Origin: Nocardioides sp. TF02-7
GTDB lineage: Bacteria > Actinomycetota > Actinomycetes > Propionibacteriales > Nocardioidaceae
DNA length: 64,000 bases
Assembly (NCBI RefSeq): GCF_022437945.1
Contig: NZ_CP092535.1
Coordinates: 3,224,001 to 3,288,000, forward strand
Reading direction: 5' to 3'
The notes below the pieces were generated by a model that ran no database searches, was not told where the DNA came from, and saw only the letters and a program-made list of their open reading frames with translations. Position numbers and translations under genes: made by a program. How positions within the stretch are numbered: the first letter of the stretch is position 1; each line of letters begins with the position of its first letter. Positions 1-8,769 of the stretch are shown here, piece after piece.

Positions 1-25
1 CCAGCGGGGTCCGGCTCCCGGACAG

Positions 26-99
26 GGTGAGTGACGGGACTTGAACCCGCGACCACCTGGACCACAACCAGGTGCTCTACCAGCTGAGCTACACCCACC
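26..99 (-). tRNA. tRNA-His (GTG)
   Basis: Read on the minus strand the segment folds as a cloverleaf. A 7-bp acceptor stem starts GTGGGTG, followed by TA, a D-arm GCTC...GAGC, a 7-base anticodon loop TTGTGGT with anticodon GTG, and a T-arm containing GGTTCAAGT. The base before position 1 is G (position 99) and can pair with C at 26, which is the G-1 identity element of tRNA-His. No CCA is encoded. It lies just downstream of orn, a pairing commonly seen in actinobacteria. Confidence 0.95.
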
Positions 100-149
100 A
101 TCGGCTCCGGTCCGCCACCGGCGTCCGGGCCGGGACGAGTGTAGTGCCC

Positions 150-797
150 TCAGTGCCCGGCGGCAGAATCGGTGTCGTCCACCGGGAGGCCCAGGCCGGT
201 GATCGAGCCGCCGTGCCGCTCGGCCGCGACCTTGGCGGCGACCTTGTCGGGACCCGGGAGCGGCACGAAGATCGTGTCGCGGTAGTAGCGCAGCTCCTCG
301 ATGCTCTCCTGGATGTCGGCCAGCGCCCGGTGGTTGCCGCGCTTGGTGGGTGCGCCGTAGTAGGCCCGCGGGTACCAGCGCCGCGCCAGCTCCTTGATCG
401 AGCTGACGTCGACGATCCGGTAGTGGAGGAACGCGTCGAGCCGCGGCATGTCGCGCGCGAGGAACCCCCGGTCGGTCGCGACGGAGTTGCCCGCCAGCGG
501 CGGCCGGCTCTCCGGGGGGCAGTGCTCGGCGATGTAGGCCATCACCTGCTCCTCGGCCTCGGCGAGGGAGGAGCCGGTCGCGAGCTGGTCGAGCAGCCCG
601 GAGGTCTCGTGCATGTTGCGGACGAAGTCGATCATCTGGTCGAGCGCCTCGGCCGGGGGCTTGACGATGATGTCGACGCCGTCTCCGAGCACGTTGAGGT
701 CGAAGTCGGTCACGAGCGCGGCGACCTCGACAAGCGCGTCGGTGCGCAGGTCGAGACCGGTCATCTCGCAGTCGATCCACACGAGTCGCTCGTTCAC
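150..797 (-). CDS. orn: Oligoribonuclease (DEDDh 3'-5' exoribonuclease)
   Basis: This enzyme degrades 2-5 nt RNA oligomers to mononucleotides in the cytoplasm, the last step of mRNA decay and of pGpG turnover. The protein opens with WIDCEMTG, which carries the first D and E metal ligands. The HRALADI motif near residues 155-165 supplies the DEDDh histidine and last aspartate. Its length of about 215 aa is normal. I chose the GTG at 797 rather than the in-frame GTG at 806, because a TAGGGT -10 at 805-810 overlaps the upper codon and lies 7 bases from the lower one. The gene is divergent from mauE and precedes tRNA-His. Confidence 0.95.
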   Translation of the reverse strand: MNERLVWIDCEMTGLDLRTDALVEVAALVTDFDLNVLGDGVDIIVKPPAEALDQMIDFVRNMHETSGLLDQLATGSSLAEAEEQVMAYIAEHCPPESRPPLAGNSVATDRGFLARDMPRLDAFLHYRIVDVSSIKELARRWYPRAYYGAPTKRGNHRALADIQESIEELRYYRDTIFVPLPGPDKVAAKVAAERHGGSITGLGLPVDDTDSAAGH

Positions 798-870
798 GGG
801 TTGCACCCTAGCCCGTGGCGCCCCCCGTCTCTCAGGAGCGGTTCAGGCCGGTGTCCTAGGCTCGGCGATC

Positions 871-1432
871 ATGGGTCACGGTGTGCACGGGTGGCTGGGC
901 CTGGTCGCCCGGTTGGTCGCCGGGGGCGTCTGGCTGGTGGCCGGTGCGCTCAAGGTCACCGACCCCGCGGGCAGCATCGCCGCCGTCCGCGCCTACGAGC
1001 TGTTGCCCGGCTCGCTGGTCGAGCCGGTCGGCGTGGCCCTGCCGGCCGTCGAGATCGTCGTCGGTCTCGCCCTGGTCGTCGGCGCCTTCACGCGCGGCGC
1101 CGCGGTCGTGTCGGCGCTGCTCTACGTCGCGTTCATCGTCGGGATCGCCTCGGTGTGGGCGCGCGGCATGGAGATCGACTGCGGCTGCTTCGGCGGCGGC
1201 GGGGCGGAGGAGGGGGGCCTCCTCGTCCTACCCCTGGGAGATCGCGCGCGACGCGGCCCTCCTGGCCGCCTCGCTCTACGTCGCCGTGCTGCGGCGCACG
1301 CGGCTGGCGGTCGACAACGTGCTCTTCCCGGAGCGGACCGACGACCCGGAGCGGGACCGCCCGGACCACACCGAGCCCACCGATCCCACCGGGCTGATCG
1401 AGCCCATCGAGCCCATCGAGCGGAGAAGCTGA
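871..1432 (+). CDS. MauE/DoxX-type membrane protein, frameshifted
   Basis: This is a four-helix integral membrane protein of the MauE/DoxX family, often placed beside thioredoxin-fold proteins and thought to help disulfide handling across the membrane. Hydrophobic helices cover about residues 5-25, 50-70 and 75-95, followed by a conserved DCGCFGGGG motif with two cysteines. The reading frame breaks in the GAGGGGGGCC run near 1215. The next frame continues with YPWEIARDAALLAASLY, as expected for the family. It is followed 3 bases later by a DsbA-like gene, which supports a joint redox role. A TAGGCT hexamer 8 bases before the ATG suggests a leaderless transcript. Confidence 0.8.
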
Positions 1433-1435
1433 GAG

Positions 1436-2167
1436 ATGTCGAAGTCCAAGGCCAAGGCCAACGCACGTGCGGCCAGGGCCGCCGAGCTCCGCGCCGCGCA
1501 GGCGAAGGCCGAGCAGCGGCGCCGGCTCCTCATGATCGGCGGCGTCGTCGCCGTGCTCGTGCTGATTGCGGCCGTCGTGGTTATCGCGACCGTGTTCAAC
1601 CGGGACAAGGTCGAGGCCGGCTCCGCCGGCAGCCCGTACGGCGTCACGATCGGCGACCCGGAGGCCGACCACGAGGTCGTGATCTACGAGGACTTCCTCT
1701 GCCCGTTCTGCGGCGACCTCGAGCGGGCGACGGCCGACGACCTCGAGGAGCTCGCGGCGGACGGGAAGGTCTACGTCGAGTACCGCCCGTTCGACCTGCT
1801 GAGCGGGCGGTTCGGGGACTACCCGATCCGCGCCGCCAACGCCTTCGCCGTGGTGCTGGAGGAGGTCGGTCCCGAGGAGGCGAAGCGCTTCCACGACATC
1901 CTCTTCGCCAACCAGCCGGCCGAGGGCAGCGACTACCCGACCGACGACCAGCTGGTCGAGTGGGCCGTCGAGGCCGGCGCCGAGGAGAGCGCCGTCCGGG
2001 CCGGGATCGAGAACCTCGAGCAGGAGGAGTGGGTCGAGGACGCCACCCGGGCCGCGGCCGACGCCAACGTCCAGGGAACGCCGACCGTGATCATCGACGG
2101 TGAGCAGGTCTCCGACTACTCCTCGATCGACGACCTCGCCGACCAGATCATCGAGGCCGTCGAGTGA
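1436..2167 (+). CDS. Membrane-anchored DsbA-family thiol:disulfide oxidoreductase
   Basis: The predicted role is oxidation or isomerisation of disulfides in exported proteins. A basic N-terminus rich in K, A and R (residues 1-33) precedes one transmembrane helix (about 35-55). A thioredoxin fold follows with active site CPFC near residue 88 in DFLCPFCGDLE. A cis-proline motif GTPTVII lies near residue 222. The length of 243 aa fits membrane-anchored actinobacterial DsbA proteins. GAGAAG ahead of the ATG is a weak ribosome site. The gene is 3 bases behind mauE, and its stop overlaps the next start (GTGA). Confidence 0.9.
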   Translation: MSKSKAKANARAARAAELRAAQAKAEQRRRLLMIGGVVAVLVLIAAVVVIATVFNRDKVEAGSAGSPYGVTIGDPEADHEVVIYEDFLCPFCGDLERATADDLEELAADGKVYVEYRPFDLLSGRFGDYPIRAANAFAVVLEEVGPEEAKRFHDILFANQPAEGSDYPTDDQLVEWAVEAGAEESAVRAGIENLEQEEWVEDATRAAADANVQGTPTVIIDGEQVSDYSSIDDLADQIIEAVE

Positions 2168-3197
2168 GCCGGCTGCGCGACGGGTTCGTCGCGGGGGCTG
2201 CCTAAGGCCGAGCTCCACGTCCACCACGTCGGCTCGGCGTCACCGCGGATGGTGAGCGAGCTGGCCGCCCGGCACCCCGGCACCGTGCCGTCCGACCTCG
2301 ACGAGCTGCGCGAGTTCTTCGCGTTCCGCGACTTCGCGCACTTCATCGAGGTCTACCTCGCCGTCGTCGACCTGATCCGCACGCCCGAGGACATCCGCTA
2401 CCTCACCTACGAGGTGGCTCGCGAGCTCGCCGAGGCGCAGTCGGTGCGCTACGCCGAGCTGACGTGCACGCCGTACACCTCGGTGCTGCCGGACGACCCC
2501 GACCGCGGGATGCCGATCGAGGCCTACTCCGAGGCGATCGAGGACGCGCGACGGGCGGCCGAGCGGGACTTCGGGCTCGTGCTGCGGTGGATCTACGACA
2601 TCCCCGGCGAGTTCGGTCTGCCGGCCGCCGACGCGACCCTGGGCTTCGCGCTCGACCACGCGCCCGACGGGCTGGTCGCGTTCGGTCTCGGCGGCCCGGA
2701 GGTCGGCGTGCCGCGCCCTGCAATTCAAGCCGGTCTTCGACCAGGCCCGCGCGGCGGGGCTGCGGTCGGTGCCGCACGCGGGGGAGACCACCGGCCCGGA
2801 GACGGTGTGGTCGGCGCTGCGCGACCTCGGCGCCGAGCGGATCGGCCACGGCACGTCGTCGGCGCAGGACCCCCAGCTGCTCGCCCACCTCGCCGAGACC
2901 GGCATCCCGCTCGAGGTGTGCCCGTCGTCCAACGTGGCGACCCGTGCGGTGCCCTCGCTGGCCGAGCACCCGCTCCCGCGGTTCGTCGAGGCCGGGGTGA
3001 CCGTCACCATCAACTCCGACGACCCGCCGATGTTCGGCACGACGCTCAACCGGGAGTACGAGGTCGCCGCCGACCTGCTCGACCTCGACGAGGCCGGCAC
3101 CGCCGAGCTGGCTCGCGCGGCGGTGCGCGCGTCGTGGGCGCCCGACGAGGTGCGCCGGCGGCTGCTGGACGAGATCGACGACTACGTCGGCGGCTGA
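2164..3197 (+). CDS. add: Adenosine deaminase, two frameshifts
   Basis: This enzyme hydrolyses adenosine to inosine in purine salvage. The start GTG at 2164 overlaps the dsbA-like stop by 4 bases. The frame is lost in the GCGGGGGCTG run near 2192; removing one G gives FVAGLPKAELHVHHVGSAS, the family N-terminus with the first zinc-binding HxH. A second break near 2712-2718 separates GLGGPEVGVPR from FKPVFDQARAAGL. The C-terminal half has the catalytic HAGE motif, IGHG, and TINSDDPPMFG with the metal-binding aspartates. Restored length is about 344 aa, as expected. Coupling to redox genes looks positional rather than functional. Confidence 0.9.
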
Positions 3198-3216
3198 GAG
3201 CCCGGAGAGACGCGCA

Positions 3217-3257
3217 GGCCCCGCGGGCTCATACTCCGCGGGGCCGTCCTCTTTCTA
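3217..3257 (+). terminator. Intrinsic terminator after add
   Basis: A perfect 10-bp inverted repeat, GGCCCCGCGG (3217-3226) and CCGCGGGGCC (3236-3245), encloses a 9-base loop and is followed by a pyrimidine-rich GTCCTCTTTCT tail. It lies 20 bases after the deaminase stop and before the convergent HAD gene. Confidence 0.8.
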
Positions 3258-3295
3258 CGGCGCCCGCGGCGTGCGCCGTCGGAGGCGCGCCGTCC

Positions 3296-3361
3296 CACCG
3301 TCGATTAGGTGCTTCCGCACCGTCGAGTGGGGGCTCGTGCAGCGTCGAGTGGGGGCTCTCA
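3296..3361. repeat. Three tandem 22-bp repeats
   Basis: Three head-to-tail units start at 3296, 3318 and 3340, each exactly 22 bp, with core CACCGTCGAGTGGG then a GCT-containing tail. Unit 1 differs most (GATTAGG in place of GAGTGGG). The array ends on the stop codon of the HAD gene. The same unit recurs near 53.9 kb in palindromic form. Confidence 0.8.
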
Positions 3362-4149
3362 GGCGCCGGTGACCATCGGCACCACGTCGGCGATCGAGTT
3401 GACCACCATCGTCGGCCGGTAGGGGAAGCGCTCGACGTGGTCGGGCCGGGTCGACCCGGTCGACACCAGGATCGTGCGCATCCCGGCCTCCAGGCCGCTG
3501 ATGATGTCGGTGTCCATCCGGTCGCCGATCATCACCGTGGTCTCGGAGTGGGCCTCGATCCGGTTGAGGGCGCTGCGCATCATCAGCGGGTTCGGCTTGC
3601 CGATGAAGTACGGGTTGCGACCGGTCGCGGTGCTGATCAGCGCGGCCACGGAGCCGGTCGCGGGGGAGCATCCCCTGCGGGCTCGGGCCGCTGGCGTCGG
3701 GGTTGGTGGCGATGAACCGGGCGCCGGCGTCGATCAGCCGGATCGCGCGGGTGATCGACTCGAACGAGTAGGTCCGGGTCTCCCCCGAGCACGACGTAGT
3801 CGGGGTCGCGCTCGGTCATCACGTAACCGACGTCGTGCAGTGCGGTGGTCAGGCCGGCCTCGCCGACGACGTACGCCGACCCGCCCGGGCGCTGCTCGGA
3901 GAGGAACTGCGCCGTCGCGAGCGCCGAGGTCCAGATCGCCTGCTCCGGCACGTCGATGCCGCTGCGGAGCAGGCGCACCCGCAGGTCACGCGGGGTGTAG
4001 ATCGAGTTGTTGGTCAGGACGAGGAACGGCACCTCGTGCTCCTTGAGTGCGCCGATGAACTCGGTCGCCCCCGGGATCGGGTCCTCCTCGCGGACCAGCA
4101 CCCCGTCCATGTCGGTGAGCCAGGTGCGGACCGCTCGCGTCTCAGTCAC
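3359..4149 (-). CDS. HAD-IIA family hydrolase (NagD-like), two frameshifts
   Basis: This is a predicted Mg-dependent phosphatase of the NagD / 4-nitrophenylphosphatase group acting on small phosphorylated metabolites. The N-terminal WLTDMDGVL carries the nucleophile DxD. FLVLTNNS is HAD motif II. The C-terminal part has GKPNPLMM (motif III lysine) and [10 protein letters not shown] (motif IV). The frame changes near 3785 (CCCCC run) and near 3665 (GGGGG run); in the remaining frame the middle reads [18 protein letters not shown] then IATNPD, as in the family. I chose GTG 4149 because a CACAAT hexamer lies 6 bases upstream (4156-4161). The 3' end touches the 22-bp repeat array. Confidence 0.85.
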
Positions 4150-4209
4150 GCCGCCATTGTGGTGCACGGGCCGGGAGCCGCGCGCCCCCCGACGCGCTGG
4201 CCTCGCGGC

Positions 4210-4851
4210 TCAGTCACCGCGCTCCGCCCGGGCGGTCAGGTAGGAGCGCTCACGGAGCCGCACCACCCACGGGTACTGGTCGAGCCCGGGCAGCTGGTGG
4301 AGGACCGGGTCGAAGGAGACGTCGGCGGTGTCGTCGAGGGGCTCGCCGAGGATCAGCTTGCCGAGCGGCACCCACCCGCCGCCGACCCGCGCCCAGAACA
4401 GCGCGTACCCGATGTCGCCCGTGCGCCGGGCGCCGATGACGACCGGGCCGGCGGCAGTGCGGTAGGGCAGAAGGGTCGTGAGCGGTCGGTCGCCGGACCA
4501 GCCCGGGAACAGCAGGTGGCGGGTCAGCCGGTCCCACCCGGTGTTGGCGAGGAGCAGGTCGGCGTACCCGTCCTCCTCGAGCTCCATACGCAGCGCCAGG
4601 CCCTCGACGTCGGGGAGGACACGGGGAAAGCCCACGGCCCTGGACACCCGGACGAGGACGTCGTGCTCACCGGGCCGGTCGAGCCACGGCACACCGACCA
4701 GCTGCCGGGTGCCGTTGCGCACCAGCCGGCCGGCGCGGAGCTGCCCCTCCGGGTGCAGCGGCTTGTCGGCCGGGCGGGCCTTGGCGAGCCCCAGGGTCAG
4801 CACGGAGAGCACGCGACCGGCGGTGTCGGAGGCGGCGGACAGCACGGGCAT
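4210..4851 (-). CDS. Uncharacterised protein, catalase-fold-like family
   Basis: The protein is 213 aa with no signal peptide or clear membrane helix. Segments such as LHPEGQL, GVPWLD, VRVSRAVGFP and LPDVEGLALR resemble a family of actinobacterial proteins variously labelled phosphodiesterase or heme-dependent catalase-like. From memory of that family, they align with the catalase core, which is also built around RLSRAxG-type strands, but I see no catalase active-site histidine or heme tyrosine motif. I therefore give no reaction. It is transcribed alone, divergent from the DUF981 gene, with a strong hairpin in the shared upstream region. Confidence 0.55.
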   Translation of the reverse strand: MPVLSAASDTAGRVLSVLTLGLAKARPADKPLHPEGQLRAGRLVRNGTRQLVGVPWLDRPGEHDVLVRVSRAVGFPRVLPDVEGLALRMELEEDGYADLLLANTGWDRLTRHLLFPGWSGDRPLTTLLPYRTAAGPVVIGARRTGDIGYALFWARVGGGWVPLGKLILGEPLDDTADVSFDPVLHQLPGLDQYPWVVRLRERSYLTARAERGD

Positions 4852-4937
4852 GACGGGCGGGTACCCGCTGCCGGCGGGTTGATGTGGGCGGACCCGGCGG
4901 TGCCGCGGGGCAGGCGATTCGGCTGACGGCAGAGAAA

Positions 4938-4978
4938 CGGCCCCGGTGAGGTGTGTGCGTAACGCACCGCCGGGGCCG
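4938..4978. other. Hairpin between divergent genes
   Basis: CGGCCCCGG (4938-4946) pairs perfectly with CCGGGGCCG (4970-4978). Inside, GTGCG and CGCAC form a second short stem around TAA. The structure lies 87 bases upstream of the minus-strand gene and 138 bases upstream of the DUF981 gene, so it follows neither. It could be a 5' UTR structure, an attenuator or a protein site. The rest of 4852-5115 shows no gene. Confidence 0.55.
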
Positions 4979-5115
4979 ACACGTCAGTACCCGCTCGCCT
5001 GCGGTTCATTCGAACACGTTCCCGGAATCTCTCCGCCCGTCCAGGGAGGCGGAATAGAACCGCTACGCAATGCGTTTCGAAATCATCCGACTCCTCCTAC
5101 GACGCGAGAAAGAAG

Positions 5116-5814
5116 GTGGACGACGTGGTCGTCTACAACGAGCTGGTCGCCGTGACCGCGGGTGCGGGGCTACTGGGTTTCGCCGGGTTCCTCTCCCGAG
5201 TCCTGCGCGGCAAGCGGGTCGAGAGCGAGGGCTGGGCGGCGTTCTTCGGCGTCACCGGGCTCCTGCTGCTGGTGACCGGCCTGCACACCACCATGACCTG
5301 GCCCTTCGGCGGTGACGGTTTCGAGTACGCCAACATCGCCTTCGGGCAGCCCGCCGCCGGCTTCGGCGCCCTGCTGCTCCTGGCCGCGATCTTTCTATGG
5401 CGGCACCGCAGCCTGTACGCCGGGCCGGTCGAGCCGGTGAAGGACGCCACCCTCGCCGCGCTGAAGCCCGCCGGGATCTTCGTCGGCGCGCTGGGCCTCA
5501 GCATGGCGGTCCTCGCCATCACGTTCGTCCGGTTCCAGCTCGGCGCCGCACCGCCGGAGGAGCCGATCAGCGGCCGGTTCGGTCACATCCCGATCATCGA
5601 GGCGCTGTTCCTCGGTGGCCTGTGGGGCGTGGTCGCCCTCGGTTCGCTGCTGTTCACGATCGCGCTCTGGACCGACCGGCCGGGTCTGCTCCGGTGGGCG
5701 GTGCGCGCCTGGGTCGTCGGTGGCGTCGTGTTCCTGCTCTTCGGCGCGATGAACTTCTACACGCACATCGGGATGTACGACAACATCGCCTTCGGCAACG
5801 ACGCCAAGTGGTGA
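5116..5814 (+). CDS. DUF981 family multi-pass membrane protein
   Basis: The 232-aa protein has about six hydrophobic helices, the first near residues 8-28 and the others spread to residue 225. VTGLHTTMTWPF and ANIAFGQPAAGFGALLL are characteristic of DUF981; the same NIAFG motif recurs at the C-terminus. Its function is unknown. The start may be GTG 5116, or GTG 5125, which is better spaced from the purine-rich AGAAAGAAGG. It stands alone and ends just before a strong terminator. Confidence 0.75.
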   Translation: MDDVVVYNELVAVTAGAGLLGFAGFLSRVLRGKRVESEGWAAFFGVTGLLLLVTGLHTTMTWPFGGDGFEYANIAFGQPAAGFGALLLLAAIFLWRHRSLYAGPVEPVKDATLAALKPAGIFVGALGLSMAVLAITFVRFQLGAAPPEEPISGRFGHIPIIEALFLGGLWGVVALGSLLFTIALWTDRPGLLRWAVRAWVVGGVVFLLFGAMNFYTHIGMYDNIAFGNDAKW

Positions 5815-5840
5815 CCGGCCGGCGGTCACGCGTCCGACCT

Positions 5841-5870
5841 GCCAGGGCCCGGGATCTCCCGGGCCCTGGC
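5841..5870. terminator. Bidirectional terminator
   Basis: A 30-base perfect inverted repeat has 14-base arms (GCCAGGGCCCGGGA and its complement) and two bases between them, so the real stem is about 13 bp with a 4-base loop. It separates the DUF981 stop from the 3' end of tRNA-Arg and can end both transcripts. Confidence 0.85.
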
Positions 5871-5873
5871 TCG

Positions 5874-5947
5874 CGCCCCCGGCAGGACTCGAACCTGCGA
5901 CCAAAAGCTTAGAAGGCTTCCGCTCTATCCAGCTGAGCTACGGGGGC
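5874..5947 (-). tRNA. tRNA-Arg (TCT)
   Basis: On the minus strand a GCCCCCG acceptor stem pairs with CGGGGGC. The D-arm GCTC...GAGC, anticodon loop CTTCTAA (anticodon TCT) and a T-arm with GGTTCGAGT follow. No CCA is encoded. It lies between a bidirectional terminator and the 3' end of aminopeptidase P, where a long palindrome begins 34 bases away. Confidence 0.95.
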
Positions 5948-5980
5948 CGGTGAAGCGCGGGCCAGTATCGCACCCGGGCC

Positions 5981-6086
5981 GGCGCCGCAGGTTCATCAAG
6001 GTATGTCGACCAACCTGCGCCTCCCATGGCGGGCACACCGTGGGAGGCGCTGGTTCGGCTGCATACCTTGATGAATCTGCGCCGCC
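5981..6086. repeat. 106-bp imperfect palindrome at the 3' end of pepP
   Basis: Two arms of about 49 bp (5981-6029 and 6038-6086) are inverted copies with roughly 85% identity, sharing TTCATCAAGGTATG and GCGCCTCCCA blocks, and are separated by 8 bases. Such a structure would extrude or fold as a very long hairpin. It overlaps the last codons of the aminopeptidase reading frame. Confidence 0.8.
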
Positions 6087-7566
6087 TGCGCCGCCGCGCG
6101 CCGTGCCGGGACGCCCGACCTGCGGAGCGAACCGCGGGCGCCGCGCGCACCTACCCCCCGCACGCGCCCCATCCACTCCTCGACGGCGTCGGGGGTGCGG
6201 GGGAGGGAGCCGGAGAGGTTGCGGATGCCGTCGGCGGTGACGACGACGTCGTCCTCGATCCGGATGCCGATGCCGCGGAGCTCCTCGGGGACGAGCAGGT
6301 CGTCCTCCTGGAAGTACAGGCCGGGCTCGACGGTGAGCACCATGCCCTCGGCGAGGATGCCGTCGCGGTAGGACTCCGGGGCGGCGCGGCCGCAGTCGTG
6401 GACGTCCATGCCGAGCATGTGGCTGGTGCCGTGGAGGGTCCAGCGCGCGTAGACCTTCGAGTCCGGCGAGAGCGCCTCCTCGACCGGCACCGGCAGCAGG
6501 CCGAGGTCGGCGAGGCCGTGGGCCAGCACCTCCATCGCGGCGTCGTGGCCGGCGAGGAACTTCACGCCGGGGCGGAGGGCCGCCATCGCGGCCTCCCTGG
6601 GCGCGGAGCACGAGCGTGTAGAGGTCGCGCTGGACCGGCGTGAACGTGCCGGACACGGGGAGGGTGCGGGTGACGTCGGCGGTGTAGAGGTTGTGGCCCT
6701 CGACGCCCATGTCGCAGAGCACCAGCTCGCCGGGCACGATCGGTCCCGAGTTCTCGATCCAGTGCAGCGTGGTGGCGTGGGAGCCGCCGGCGACGATCGA
6801 GTCGTAGCCGAGGTCGTTGCCCATCGCGCGGGCGCGGCGGAAGAAGGTCCCCTCCAACCAGCGCTCGCCGTGCTCGAGCACCCGGTCCCACTCGGCGACC
6901 GCGTCCTCGAACCCCAGCGCCGTGATGTCGCAGGCCTCCTGCAGCTCGCCGAGCTCCCACTCGTCCTTGACGAGCCGCATCTCGGAGACCACCCGCGCGA
7001 GGTCTCCGTCGAGCGTCTCGTCCGCGGGCACCAGCCGGTCGACCGCGTCCGAGACGCCGCGGTGCACGCGGGTCTTCGCGGACTTCCCGAGCGCCGCCTC
7101 GAGCTCGTCGACGTGCCGCACCGGCAGGCCGAGGGAGGCCTCGAGCTCACCGAGCGACGGGCGCCGACCCGCCCAGAGCGCGCCGTACTGCCGGTCGCGG
7201 AAGAACTCGTCGCTGTCGCGGCCCGAGCGCGGGCGCGCGTAGAGCACGGACTCCCCGTCGGGCTCGACGACCAGCACCGCGTCCGTCGTCTGGTTGCCGG
7301 AGAAGTAGGTGTGGGCGGTGTCGGATCGGAACCGGTAGTCGGTGTCGGCGGCGCGCACCTTGAACGTGCCGGCGGGCAGCACGAGCCGCTCGCCGGGGAA
7401 CAGGGCGGCCAGCCGGGCGCGCCGCTCCGCGGCGTACGGCGTCACCGCGTGCGGTGCGACCTCCCGCTCCCCGGTCGTCCCAGCCGGTGCGCATGAACGC
7501 GGCGTAGGCCTCCGGGACGGCGGGGTCGTGCGTCTCGGTCTTGGGCTCGGTTCGCTCCTCGGTCAC
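5996..7566 (-). CDS. pepP: Xaa-Pro aminopeptidase (M24B), two frameshifts
   Basis: This cytoplasmic metallopeptidase removes N-terminal residues before proline. Visible parts are an N-terminal creatinase-like domain; DMGVEGHNLYTADVTRT with two metal-binding aspartates; HGTSHMLGMDVHD with catalytic histidines; TVEPGLYF; and IRIEDDVVVT with the last glutamate ligand. The frame shifts near 7470 and near 6597 (CCCTGGGCG). I chose GTG 7566: a TACAGT hexamer lies 7 bases upstream (7574-7579). After EEWMGRVR the frame runs on about 60 residues into the palindrome, so a further shift or a real read-through extension is likely and the true stop may be near 6150. Confidence 0.9.
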
Positions 7567-7646
7567 GCCGTCCACTGTACGTCGCAGCGAGGCCGACGCT
7601 GCACCGTACGCAGGTCGCGGAGTCGCTGGCCGATAGGCTTCGGGCC

Positions 7647-8769
7647 ATGCCGGCAGCCCGTCGCGACAGCGTCGCCTTCACGGTCGTCGTGACCGTGGCG
7701 GTGGTCGTCGGCGCCCTGCTGATGCTGGCCGTGCTGGCGCTCTCGGGCGCCCCGTCCACCATCCTCGTCGGCACCGTCCTCGCCGCGCTGCCGGTGGGAC
7801 CGGTGCTGGCGGCGTTCCTGTGGCTCGACCGGTACGAGCCCGAGCCCCGCACACTGCTCGCGCTCGGGTTGCTGTGGGGCGCGTTCGTGGCGACCTGTGC
7901 GGCGATCGTGGTGCAGGGCATCGGCGGGTTCGTCGTCGGCTGGACCGAGACCTTCTCCCCTCGCGGTCGCGGCGCCGGTCGTGGAGGAGGCGACCAAGGG
8001 GTTGTTCCTGGTGCTGCTGCTCCTGTGGCGCCGGGCCGAGCTCGACGGCGTCCTCGACGGGATCGTCTACGCCGGCATGGTCGGCATCGGGTTCGCCTTC
8101 ACCGAGAACATCCTCTACCTCGCCGCCGCGTTCGGCGGCACCGCCGGCGTCGGGCCCGGCGGCGTCGAGAGCGTGACACCCACGTTCATCGTTCGCTGCC
8201 TGTTCAGCCCGTTTGCGCACCCTCTGTTCACGGCGTTCCTCGGGATCGGCGTCGGCGTCGCCGTCATGGCGCGCAGCCGGGTGGTGCGGCTGCTCGCGCC
8301 GGTGGGCGGGTACTGCCTCGCCGTGCTGGCCCACGCCGTGTGGAACGGCTCCACCGTCTTCGGCTTCGGCAGCTTCGTGGTCGCGTACGTCGTGCTCATG
8401 GTGCCGGCGTTCGCGGGCATGATCGCGTTCGCCCTGTGGTCGCGGACGCAGGAGCGGGTGATGCTCACCGCCGCTCTCGACGACGCCGCCGCGCGGGGCC
8501 TGATCCCGGCGACCGACATCGGCTGGGTGGTCGACCTGCGGGCCCGTCGGCTGGCCCGGAGCCACGCCCGCGCGCTGGGCGGGAACGCCGCGGAGAGGGC
8601 GATGCTCGACTACCAGCAGGCCGCGATCGAGCTGGGCTTCCTGCACCACCGCCTGCTGCGCGGCACGCCTCCGCGCGACTGGCAGGCCCGTGGTCAGGAC
8701 TTCCTGGCGCGGATCCAGGCGGCGCGACCGCGCGTCGCGTTCCCCGGACAGGTGGTCCCGCACCGATGA
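7647..8769 (+). CDS. PrsW-family intramembrane protease, one frameshift
   Basis: PrsW enzymes are multi-pass glutamic-type membrane proteases of the CAAX-protease (ABI) superfamily; the Bacillus prototype cleaves an anti-sigma factor. Here the hallmark VVEEATKG (EExxK), FAHPLFT and HAVWN motifs lie within 7-9 predicted helices, followed by a soluble C-terminal tail of about 100 aa. The frame breaks near 7960 (TTCTCCCCTCG). A TAGGCT hexamer 7 bases before the ATG suggests a leaderless start. The stop overlaps the next start (ATGA), tying it to the two GTPases. The substrate cannot be read from the sequence. Confidence 0.88.

Noticed and set aside
72..1397. Long open frame across orn and mauE on the plus strand
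   Set aside because: It is antisense to orn and out of frame with mauE. High GC leaves many stop-free shadow frames; no family features are seen.
5874..6086. Integrative-element attachment site at tRNA-Arg
   Set aside because: No integrase and no direct repeat of the tRNA 3' end were seen; only the palindrome is present.
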